Source: Mesorhabditis belari | Lineage: Eukaryota > Nematoda > Chromadorea > Rhabditida > Rhabditidae | Direction: 5' to 3' | Length of the DNA: 64,000 bases | Assembly: GCA_958450365.1 (NCBI GenBank) | Contig: CAUEEP010000299.1 | Location: forward strand, 1 to 64,000 | Shown: one piece after another, positions 11,257-22,700 of the stretch | Layout: each line of letters starts with the position of its first letter | Numbering within the stretch: the stretch's first letter is position 1 | Notes under the pieces: model-generated | Database searches by the model: none | Told to the model about the DNA's origin: nothing | Seen by the model: the letters and a program-made list of their open reading frames with translations, nothing else | Translations under genes and position numbers: made by a program

Positions 11257-11453
11257 GCGCACCTGGACATTTGCGCACCTTTTTTTAGCTGGAAAAGGCC
11301 TTAGGAAAGGTCGTAGAGCTTCAAAAATGTTTTCATAGAAGGGAATCGTATGCGTAGATTCCGAATTTCGACAAATCACACCTCGCTGACACGTCAAATT
11401 TGGGGTAAAAGGCAAAAACTACGCAACTTAACGCTTTTCCGCGTAACTTTGTC
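11257..11453. mobile_element. Half copy of palindromic MITE, family C
   Basis: Sequence from CGCACCTGGACATTTGCGCACC through AGATTCCGAATTTCGACAAA to AAAAACTACGCAACTTAACG matches one arm of the complete palindrome at 46327-46729. It stops near the centre of symmetry and runs directly into the Tc1-like remnant. Confidence 0.8.
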
Positions 11454-12300
11454 TTCACGTAAGTCCATAAATTCTCAATAACGTTTAAATCAGGTGACAT
11501 AGGGGGCACATTGACCAACAAAACATTCTGAAGGGGAAACCATCCAGGGAGATGAACACAAACCATCCAGGTTTTTCCTCCATTTGAGAGATTCACCGTG
11601 TGACCCATCATGAGCTTGCTCTTGTGAACCGGCGAATTGTTCTGGTAGAGAATCCATCCAGGAGTCATGTAATCCTGAGCCATGTAATCCTGAGCCATAT
11701 AATCCTGAGCAAATGGAAGTAGACATCCTTTTAGTATTTCATACTGGCAAGCATTCATGGTTGACTGGACGAGGACGAGCGGATCTGCCACATTTTTTGC
11801 CATCGTCCCTAGAAAAAGACAAATTAATGCATATATTAGAAATATGGCTTACCAAAACACATGATTGATCCTCCGCCAGCTCGCATTGTAGGTCGCACAT
11901 ATTTAAGAAGTATTTGCTTCCCAATGGATCGTCTGATCAAGTGGTTGCCTTTTGGAGAAAAAATATCCATTTTTGTTTCATCGATAAAAATCACGTTGGC
12001 TCAATTCTACTTTATCCAACCTTGGCACGTCCTGGCGAATAGAAGCCGTTATTTCCTGTGGCCAGCGGTCATCAAAGGCTTTCGTACAGCCCTCCGGCTA
12101 TACAGTTCTGCTTGCGTCAATCGTCGAGAAACGGTCCATCGAGAGATATCCTTGTTTTTGCAACATCCTTGATCAGCCGAGCTCCCTCAGTTGATGTCAT
12201 GTTCGGATCCTTCTTGGAAGCCATCACAAATATTCGATCCTCTTTTGCTGTGGTCAGCGGTTATTTTTATGTGGTTTTGCACATGCCCTGGCTTCAAGAA
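11454..12300 (-). mobile_element. Dead Tc1-like element
   Basis: Minus-strand text matches, segment by segment, the better-preserved Tc1-like transposase at 59295-60390: a HTH-distal part near 12200, a catalytic DETKMDIFSPKG segment near 11960, GGSIMCFG followed by an intron of the same position, then WILYQNNSPVHKSKLM and SPDLNVIENLWTYVKTKLRG. The second catalytic aspartate is N (QNN) and the frame is broken several times. A triplicated AQDYM segment (11660-11720) is a small tandem expansion. The 3' terminal repeat is replaced by the MITE half copy. Confidence 0.8.
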
Positions 12301-12309
12301 CACAAGAAC

Positions 12310-12750
12310 ACTGAGTAATTCAATGGGTTAAGATCGGGTGAGCTGGGTACAAATCACAGGTACAAATCGACCTACAAAATAGCTTTAAAGAAACAGATTG
12401 GCAAAATTACTGGTTTAAAGAAAGATTTCAGTAACTCACCTCCATTTAAGCAAACAATGAATGAGAATAGAAGAATTCGATAAAATAAAGCAATTGCAAA
12501 AGCAAAAGATCTAGAGATCGAGATCTAAATACTTTGAAGAAAACTCTTCTAAATTCGAATAGCCGATTCTTAGCTGAAAATTAATTTGCTATTCCCTGGA
12601 AAGGTTATTCAAAAGAGACAGGGTACAAAAGTAATTCGCAGAAAAACATTTTAATTATCCACCAGTCATTTGATTTTCTTTTTGGCTATGATCGAGCAAT
12701 CTGGTGGTGCAGCTCTTGTGATATTTATCGTGTGATATTCTCCTCTTCTA
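12310..12750. other. Intergenic, nothing recognised
   Basis: AT-rich, no phase-consistent exons on either strand. Confidence 0.35.
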
Positions 12751-12752
12751 TT

Positions 12753-12875
12753 AGGTTGATGCAAAAGTCTTTTTCATTTTTTTCGTACTTCTTTTGAAAA
12801 ATAACAAAGTCATCAATTAACCTATGGTTTGCTCTAAATGAAAAGTGTTTATTGTTCAATTTCCCATCTTTTTAA
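12753..12875. repeat. Mariner-type terminal fragment
   Basis: Starts TTAGGTTGATGCAAAAGTC and shares about 110 bases, including AAAGTGTTTATTGTTCAATTT, with 33731-33845. It looks like a solo end of a mariner-type element. The rest up to 13730 is the upstream region of the SGSM3-like gene, with no other gene seen. Confidence 0.5.
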
Positions 12876-13724
12876 GTCAATTTGGGTTCACTTTCAAGCA
12901 AATTCGAGAGTGAAAACGGGTTTCTCATAAAAATCTATAAAAACCTCTATAAAGAAATTAGATTAGTAATTTCGAATCATTCGGATCAATCCAGATTGAT
13001 TTCAATGGTCAAACGATGGCTTAAACTCACTGGGTACTTAAATTACATAGGGTTTCTCGGAGATTTTCTCTCATAGCTCTCATAGCTATTGATCGATTTT
13101 ATTGATTTTGGTTTACGATTGTGAATTTGTGGGTTTTTTGGGTTTTGTCTGTAATGTAATTACTAAATTTTATCTTTTTCCTTTGTTGCATTCAGAGCAG
13201 TGCTTGCTTGCGTGCTTGAAAGATTCCTGCATAAGCTTTCGTCTTCCAAGAAGAGAAAAGGGGAATTCTGGAAGAGAAATTCGAAAGAGAGAAGGGAAAA
13301 GGCAAAGAAAACCGCATTGCTTATCGTGAGGCGCGTCGCGGTTTTCCCCTATAGGGCCAGGGCATTGAGGAAAAGGGCCTCAGTGGATCCTTTTCTCGAT
13401 ATCCTTTTCTGGGCAGAGAACGGACAAATCCACGTCACTCTTTCCTCTCTCACACCTTCATTTTCGTACACACAAAGTCATCAGTTTGTTCAGTTCAGGT
13501 TTTCCGATTCCGTTTAGCTTTGTACTGCTTTTACATCATGAAAAAAATTGTATTTGTTCACTTAAAACTCTCAAGAACTTTAGGAAACGCCGATTTTTAT
13601 GAGAATTCTTCTGAAATGAGCTTATTCGCGAGAAATTCCCAAATAGAAACGCGTTTTGATAAGAGAAGGAAACAGTCTTTTTGGTTTTTTCTTTTTTCTA
13701 TGATTCTATGATTGTCTCTGTTTG

Positions 13725-13735
13725 CTTTTCAGGCT
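13725..13735 (+). promoter_or_regulatory. Likely trans-splice acceptor of the SGSM3-like gene
   Basis: TTTGCTTTTCAG ends about 18 bases upstream of the chosen ATG at 13753, with no coding exon upstream. That spacing fits addition of a spliced leader in nematodes. The leader itself cannot be seen from genomic sequence. Confidence 0.5.
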
Positions 13736-13752
13736 CTCTTTTCACGTATTTC

Positions 13753-16700
13753 ATGGCAAAATACAAAAAAGGTTTGTGAAATAATGAAATAAGAACTAAG
13801 AAAGAGATTTAGGGAAGGATATAGGGAAGGATATACAGTGCTGGACAATGAAATATCATATTTGAAAAACGATCGTCACTTTCGCGCGTCTGTAACTCCT
13901 TTGTCTTTGAGTTTAAACTATTAGTGTTATACATTTTCTGAAAGCTCTTTTCAAGGGCTACACAATGGTAATATTAATATTTAGAAATACGGTAAAGACA
14001 AGGGAGTTACAGACGCGCGAAAGTGACGATCTTTTTTCAAATATGATATTTCATTGTCCAGTAGTGTAGAAAATGATATAGGAAATGATATAGGAAATGA
14101 TGCAGGGAAGGATATAGAAAAGATATAAGAAAGGATATAGGAAACGATATAGGAAAGGATATAGGGAAGAACATAGGAAATGATATAGGGAAGGATATAA
14201 GAAACGATATAGGAAACGATATAGGAAACGATATAGGAAAGGATATAGGAAAAGATATAGGAAAAGATATAGAAAAGGATATAAGAAAGGATATAAGAAA
14301 GGATATAGGAAAGGATATAGAAAATGATATAGGAAAGGAGATAGGAAATGATATAGGAAAGGATATAGGCAAGGATATAGGAAAGAATATAGGAAAGAAT
14401 ATAGGAAAGGATATAGGAAAGGATATAAGAAACGATATAGGAAACGATATAGGAAAGGATATAGGGAAGGATATAGGAAATGATATAGAAAACGATATAA
14501 GAAAGGATATAGGAAACTATATAGGAAACGATTTAGGAAAGGAGATAGGAAAGGAGATAGGAAAGGAGATAGGCAAAGATATAGGCAAGGATATAGGAAA
14601 GGATTTTAGAAAGAGGTTAAGAAAGAGATTTAGGAAAGGATGCAAAAAACGCTGAGACTGTAGTGGATGATGAAGAGGAAGAAGATGGACCGCCGATTGC
14701 GAGAAAGATCTGTGATACAACGAAAGAGGTGAGATTGCATTCAGAATTTGAAAATATTTAAGTTTAAACATTTGAATATTAAAATATTACAAGTTATCAC
14801 TTTTAAAAAGACAAAAAGACGATCGTTTTCTTTAGAATGAGGAGAGTCTTATTGTTAAGAATTTGGTTCTTTCTTAGAATTCTTTGTTTTGTTATGATTT
14901 ATGTTGTTTTTGTTATGTTTTTGTTATAGAAAGTTATTTTACATAGATATTTATAAGCTTTATTAGCTTTATTAGCTTTATAAGCTTTACTAGCTTTACT
15001 AGCTTTATAAGCTTTATTAGCTTTATTAGCTTTATTAGCTTTATTAGCTTTATAAGCTTTATTAGCTTTATAAGCTTTATAAGCTTTATTAGCTTTATAA
15101 GCTTTATTAGCTTTATTAGCTTTATTAGTTTTATTAGCTTTATAAGCTTTATATAGAATCTCTGAACTTTTCTCTATTTCTAGATCGATCAACCGATTCA
15201 CTATTCGCATTTCTCTCTCTCCGGGAAACCATTCTCAGCGATGAACAAAGAATTCATTCCCACATACATCGAGGATCCAAAAGAATAGTAAGAGATTGAG
15301 ATTAGAGATTAGAAAATGTATTAGTAAATGTGATAAATGCACAGATTTTCTAGAATCTCTAGAATTTTAATTGAAATTTCAGTTTTGACGAGTTCGGTTT
15401 TCGATCGATCGATGAAAGTCCATTTCGGGACAATTCACCCATTGAAGATTCATCGGAAAAGTAGACTTTAACCTAAATTTTGTTAAAAGCTTTAAAATAA
15501 ACAAAGAACGTCTCAAGTCGCATTAATTTTATTGAAAAATTCCAGAATGAAATGGATAGCTCACCTCGAATTCGCTCATAATGAAAGTCAAGAGTTGAAA
15601 TGGTCAAAAATCAATGTGGAGAAGATAAAAGGAGAGAAGATGGAGGCTATGATAAAGGTGCTTTGAGATTTAAAACTAGATAAATGAAGTGACGAAAGTT
15701 TTTAGCATTCTGGAATCCCGCACTCGATGCGACCATTTCTCTGGCCAAGGCTGATCGGAGCTTATGAAAAGGAGAAAGCTGCTGGGTGAGTGATTGGAAA
15801 GTTTGCGAAAGTTTAACTATCAAATAAAGCTTATTAAAGAAAGGCACGAACTAAAGGGGAGCTTTTCTCTGGACACTCTGTGCACTTTATAGAATTTCTA
15901 ACTTCTAAATTGGACTTCTAAATTGGGACAACTTCTAAGAATTGAAGAACTGAAGAGCACTTTATCAAATTGGAGAATTGGAGAAGTTTTATAGCTAATT
16001 GAATGATGGTTTTTCTTTTAATCTCTTCGATTGTCTATTATTTACACAATTTGCACATATTCCTTGCAAATTTATACTAAAATTCAACATTTAAATCCAA
16101 ACTAAACACTTTTTTCAAAAAAACAAACCAAAACAAATTAGCAAGAATGAAAATTGATAAAGAAACACTTAAATTGAATTGAGTTGAAGGATATTGTATC
16201 AGCTTGAACTTGAATAACAAATTCTTACTTTGCAAGCCGCCATAATGCAATTAACTGCAAAATTCCAGAATTTGCTCTAAAAAAACACGAACCAAAAGCT
16301 TCATCAGGGACCGAACCCTGTTTCTATGGGTTGAAGGCTAAGGTGTTATCCACTAGGCAGCCAACCAACAGTTCCTGGGCTAGGAAGGAAGCTTTTAATG
16401 AAGGATTCATCTTAAGAAGGATTTTGACGAAAGGAAGGAACCTTTTGAAGCCAAATTTTCGATTGAAGCTTTTGATTGAAGTTTTCGATTTCGATTTCGA
16501 TTGAATATTCGATTGAAGTTGAAGATGCAAGAAAGTCGCCTTTCTTGCATTTGGCATTTGGCAGAAACTGGGTTTTAAAGATAGTAAGTTTACAATTTTA
16601 AACAAGTGCCTAACTTAATTTAGCTTCAGTTTATACTATGCCCCAATTTCTTAGAAAAAAAACTAAAGATTGAGCGCTAGCCAGACCCGAATCATGATCG

Positions 16701-19700
16701 TGTGCATATGAATTCACTGCTTTGCCTCGACACCACTGATGGATTGTTTTCCTTCGCCAGAGAGCGCGCTAAATTCCATTTATAAAAACTTTAGTGCCAA
16801 ATATCTGGCGATTGAGACGTCCACAGGAAAAACTAAAAACGGATTCGGATTCCCCGCTTCAAACTCTACCAGGGTACCATTCTATAGGCTTAAGTTCTAT
16901 AGGCTTAAGTTCTATAGGCTTAAGTTCTATAGGCTTAAACTCCACCTTAAGTTGGTGCCTCTCCCTAGTTAGGCTTGCATTTCAAAATCTACAAATGGAT
17001 CCACAAATCAAACTAGTAACACATTTTCAGTTACTCCTACTTGGATGTCCTTCGACAATCCGCCAAAGACAATCCAACAGTCGGTGTACAAATCGAGCGA
17101 GATCTCTTGAGAACACTGCCCAATAATATCTGTTTCTGGAAAAAGAACAGTCCTGGAATTGATGCTTTGAGAAGGTTAGTGTATTCGCAAAGATCTAATT
17201 GCATTTTTTTTTCAGATTGCTCAAATCGATTGCTTACATTTACCCAGATTTGGGTTATTGCCAAGGAATGGGCGTCGTTGTGGCCAATCTTTTGCTTTAT
17301 TGCTCCGAGGAAACGACTTTTTGGATGATGGCCGCGTTGATTGAGGAGATTTTACCCCCGAATTACTACAGTCAATCTTTACTGGGATTACAGGTAAAGT
17401 TTAATATGGAAAAGGTTTAGAAAATAGCTTATATTGATTAGTCGAAGCTTGTTTAGCATACAAGGTTGGGCAGAGTTACGGAGACACGCTTTTCGCTTGT
17501 AACTCTGTGTAAACTCAATCGATCTACTTCTCTCTTCTTTTTTCTGCAACATTTTCTTTCACCATTTGGTCAAACATCAAAAAAGCGCCTTGCTAGAGAG
17601 AGTTAAACTTCAGAATTGAATTCTGAAGATAAATCTGCCATGTCTGCCAAGAAAAGGCTAAATTTTATGAAATATTTTGACTTTTTAGTGTTTATTAAAC
17701 TCTTATAAAGAATCTATTCAAAAGTTAAATGATCGATTCACTCAAAATAATGCTGAGAAGAGCCGCTAGTCAATGTTCTTTTGAAAACATACGAGATTGA
17801 TGCTGCTAATTACAAGAACATTTGCTAAATCTATTAGAAAATCATTTGTGAACTTAAAATTGATTAAATCTTCTGAAAGCTAGCTTTAAGCTTTAAGAGT
17901 TTTCTAGTTATTTTCAATGTTACAAGTACTCAAAAGTTTTGTTTGCCTTGTCTGCCTCAAAAGTCTTTTCTCGAATTTTAAATCTTTCTAGCATCTTGAT
18001 GTTTGAATAAATGATGAAAAATGTTTTAATTTTTATAAAAAAAAGAATAGAGAAAGTAGATTGATTGAGTTCGAGCAGAGTTACACCGGAAAAACTCGCC
18101 CTAATTCTGCCTAAATGTATTTCTTGTACTTGCAGAACTTGTATTTCTTTTCGTCTTGATCATTAGACTTGATAAAAACAAGCAAAACAAGCAAATCATT
18201 ATGAATTTGCAATTTTTCAGGCAGACGAACGAGTGACTCGACATTTGATGAAAACTCATGTTCCCGATTTACACAAGGCATTAGAGGTGAATCGAATTGA
18301 CAGCTGTCAATGAGAGAGCGAGGGTGAAATCCCTTTTTCTCTCAACCCCTCTCACCTTCCGTTGTGGTCTAGTGGTTAGGATTTATGGCTCTCACCCATA
18401 AGGCCCGGGTTCGATTCCCGGCAACGGAATGAATTTTTGCTTTTTAAGAAACGAATCGAATTCGATAGGCTGCTGTCAATGGTAGAGCCAGGGTGAAATC
18501 CCTTTTTCTCTCAATCCCTCTCACCTTCCGTTGTGGTCTAGTGGTTAGGATTTATGGCTCTCACCCATAAGGCCCGGGTTCGATTCCCGGCAACGGAATA
18601 GAATTTTGCTTTTTGAGAATTAAGTTTGAGAATTGTTTTTATCTTAAATTATCAGACTTTTAAGGTAAAACCTAATGTATTGCTTTTAATTTTAACTGTT
18701 TTTAGGACTACGATGTTGAAATTTCGCTGGTAACTGTTAACTGGCTGCTGACTCTTTTCGCATCGGTGCTTAAAACGCGAATTTTGCTACGCGTTTGGGA
18801 TCTCATTTTCTACACGGGTGGCGTCACAATTTTTCGGGTAAATGAAATGGCAGAGAATTTTAGCGTTCAACTTTTAGACAATCATTTCTGCACTAAAAAT
18901 GAGAGAGGATGAGATTGTCGAGTTGGCGAATTCCACAAAGTCTTCAGCTGATATTTTCAATGCGATAAGTCAACTGCCATCAAAGGTGGAAATCAAAAAA
19001 GAAATGATAAATGTTGCTTTCCTTTAGATTGACAATTTGGATAGCCTTTTGGAATATATGAGCTCGTTTGAATATACGATAACCGAGCATTTGGTGGCTG
19101 AGTTGAGAAAGAAACATCAGGTAAATTTTGATCATTTTTTTTAATCAAAACCAAGATTGCTTAATAGAAAAGTATCTGGATTTGGCTTTAGCTCAAGTTT
19201 TGAGATCTCTGGAGCTAACTTAAGAGCTTTGGATGCATGTTTGAATTAAAGTGTTTGACTATACCGGTTTTAAACCGGACTGCCGTTTTGCTCGGAGAGT
19301 GAGACGAGTTTCCTGGATTGCCGCTTGTGCTGCTCCTCGAGAGCTCCAGTGGCACTGTAAAAAGAATTATAAAAGTGTAGAACTACGTAAACTCATGATA
19401 TTCAGCTAAATATCTAGTTATCTATTTAAATGGACTACCGTAGGGTTTTCTTTTACTTGAATGACCAACACGATCCGCACATTCCTTGGTTTTTCACAAC
19501 TGACAACAACTCAACATCTTTACCTTAGTCAACGATCGAAATAACTTGTAGTTTCATTCTAGAAGTCACAAGATTTATGTAATCAACGATTAAAGAGTTA
19601 AGCAGAGAAATACTAACGGCAAAGAGCTAGACTCGAAGTTAAAAGTGAGTCTGGAGTTAGAGTTGGGTCTAAAGAAACGCTTCTTCTCTCTTTTTCAGCC

Positions 19701-22700
19701 TTTTGATTGTTAGAAAGATAGAAAAAACAAAGATCTAGTTAAATAAAGATCAAATTCGATAATGATAAAATCTAAAATATCTCATGACAAAGACAAAGAC
19801 TGGCTTGTGACTTGTTTACAGATTCTTGGGAAATTCCTGAATAGAGTACTGTATTAGCTGGCATTTTCTAAACGATTACCTACATATTTCAGAAAATTGT
19901 TGTAATCTAACAGCTAATTTGCATTCTATTGGCCCAAATTGTTAAATTAACTGACTATGAGCCTTGTGATGGATCAAAATTGAACTGATCGAATGAAACT
20001 GGCAGCTAGTTGTGTAATTCTCTAGAAGGTGCCTTTTAGAGTCCCCTAGAAACTTGGCTAAATAGTTTTCTAGCATAGATGCCATTAGGAAGAGCACTCT
20101 AGACATTTCCCTAATAATAGTGCAACGATTTTCCCATTTTTGCCTAAATTCCTCGAATCTCGAAAAGCGCTTATCAGAATCTATCGATGTGGGGTCGGAA
20201 AATGTAGCTGAGAATGAGATCTAGTGAGGGATTAGAGTGTTGAGCTCAGGCTCTTCTGCAAAAGCTTGAAAACCGTAAAACCGTCACTAACTCGGCTCGC
20301 CGGGGTGCACTACTATTACGATTCTCCAGTTCTCTAGTTCTAAAAGTTTTACAGGCAATAATCATGGCCGACTCTGGAATGATCGTCAACACGAACACTG
20401 ACACGAATCTCCCGAAGCAAAAGATGCAAAGAAGAAAATTGACTCGATCAAAGAGCATTATCTCGCAGATTTTCAACTCGAAAGAGGTAAAAAGACGAAA
20501 TCTTTCTCGCAATAATTTTGGTTTAGAAAGGAGAGGATCCAAAAACGAAAAACATTCGTCAAACGGAGATCCTCATTGATTTGAAGGAGTCTATTCTGCA
20601 GATTTGTCGTTACTTTATGCAATGTGACGAGAATATGGAGCTAAATATCACGACACAGGTAAATAATCAGTACAATTGTCTTTTTTATCTGTTTATAGGC
20701 TGATTACACGCCTGAGTCTCATACGCACGATTTGGAACGATTTCATGCGGATGTGCGGAAAGGGAGAAAAAGAGCTCGTGCTTTGCTTGACTTTGCACGA
20801 CAAGACGAGGATGAATTGGGCTTTCGGTAACAAAAATTAGCAATACAATAGCTGTGGCGAATTGCCACTGCTCTGCAGTTAGTCAAAATTCAATACACAA
20901 GTTAGAATTCAAAGTTGATGGATAAACTACCGTAATCAGCCATTAGACGATATTCAGTTGTCCGTTTGTCGTAGCTTGTGTGCTTAAAAACTCATTATTT
21001 AAGCTTTGTTTTGAGTCAGTTGCGGGCTCCCTTTTCTATTCATCCTTTTTTCACACGCAAGTGTTGAAGTAATTGTGATAGTGTCAGGTTGCTCCAGGTT
21101 GCTCCAGCGAAGTTTGCCCTAATAAGGGAAAGTTTTGATAAAGATTTGGTTCCTTTTCTCTACAGATTCCGTTTCGGTATAGATTTGTTCCTTTTCGGTA
21201 TAGATTTGGTTCCTTTTCTCTACACGTTTGGTTCCTTTTCTCTAAGATTTGGTTCCTTTTCGGTATAGATTTGTTCCTTTTCTCTACACGTTTGGTTCCT
21301 TTTCTCTATTGTGCGTTTTTAAGAAATCTACCATTGAACCACACAGAGACACGATCTCACAAGAAATTATAAAGATCAAAATATAAACATATATTTCTTA
21401 CAACTGGTTTAAGAACTGAAAATGACGTATTGGGGTAAACTCTTGAATTTTCAGCTCTAGATATAATGATTTTTCACTTTCTGCCAAAGAAGCTGCTTCT
21501 CTAAAAGTTGCTCGATCATTTGTTCTTCAAATGATCGAGCAACTTTTAGAGAAGCTGAAGCTCATAAAGTTGAAGAAGCTGAAGCTCATAAAGTTAGTTC
21601 GGTATAGATTTGTTCCTTTTCTCTACACGTTTGGTTCCTTTTCTCTATTGTGCGTTTTCAAGACATCTATCATTGAACCACACACGGTCTCACAAGAAAT
21701 TATAAAGATCAAAGTATAAATATATTTCTTATAATAGCTATGAACTTGTAGGGAATAAATTTTTCTAGAAAAAACGACATCATCACGATAATTTGCGAGA
21801 AAAATGAGGATTGCTGGGTGGGCGAAGTGAACGGACTTCGTGGATGGTTTCCAGCGAAATTTGTTGAGGTTTGATGGAATTTTGATTTGATTTTGATCAA
21901 TGGATTGATCTAGATTGTTGACGAAGGCAATAAGAATTATACAGTTTACGGGGATGAAGTGATTTCTCCGGAAATCACCGAATATATTCGAGGAAGACTG
22001 GCGAACGCTTTTCGGCAGGTGATTTCAGAAAGGGTGGTCAAAAACCAATCAAAATCAAAACAAAGTCAAAAACCTAATAGAATCTGGTAGTAGAAAGCTT
22101 ACTGTAACTATCCGTAAAAGATTTGCAAAAAGTTAAGCTAATTTTCAAAGAAGATAAGCGCTTTTTAAGCAACGATGCGAAAATTAACAGAAAAAAAACC
22201 AATTAACACCAGAGAAAATTAGCACCAGAGAAATTTCAACATCGTAGGCCTAAACTCAATCAAATTAAAGGTTTTAGATTAAAAATTTGACCCTAAAAGT
22301 TTGATAATTTAATCCAAAACAATTCCCAAATTAATTCTCAAAGAAGCAAAACTTCATTCCGTTGCCGGGAATCGAACCCGGGCCTTATGGGTGAGAGCCA
22401 TAAATCCTAACCACTAGACCACAACGGAGATTGTTTCTGGAGTTGAAGAAGTACTTACAACACTGACCAAGTAATTGACAGGTTGATAAGGAGAAAGCTG
22501 TCAAAAGCGGAAAGTGCATTCAAAATGCAGTACACTGACCAAGTATTGAGCAGCTAATCCTATGATACTTGAAGTGTTGAAGTTGAAAAAAAGTTAACCC
22601 AATTCTATAAACTAGCCTAATAGTAAACAGAATTTGGTTAACTGACCAAGTATTGGATTCAAAACTACACTATCATTCTCAAGTACGAATGATGAGCAGC

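Noticed and set aside
12882..13329. Several 60-105 aa plus-strand frames upstream of the SGSM3-like gene
   Set aside because: No phase-consistent splicing to anything and no recognisable sequence; more likely upstream region.
14037..14771. Minus-strand frames encoding ISFPISFP repeats
   Set aside because: Complement of the 12-bp minisatellite inside SGSM3 intron 1; repeat period keeps the frame open.
14899..15210. Minus-strand frame encoding KANKAYKA repeats
   Set aside because: Complement of the 9-bp minisatellite in SGSM3 intron 2.
16675..16745. Possible further tRNA-like sequence (minus strand, GATTCGGGTCTGG box)
   Set aside because: A-box poor and no stems close; too weak to list.
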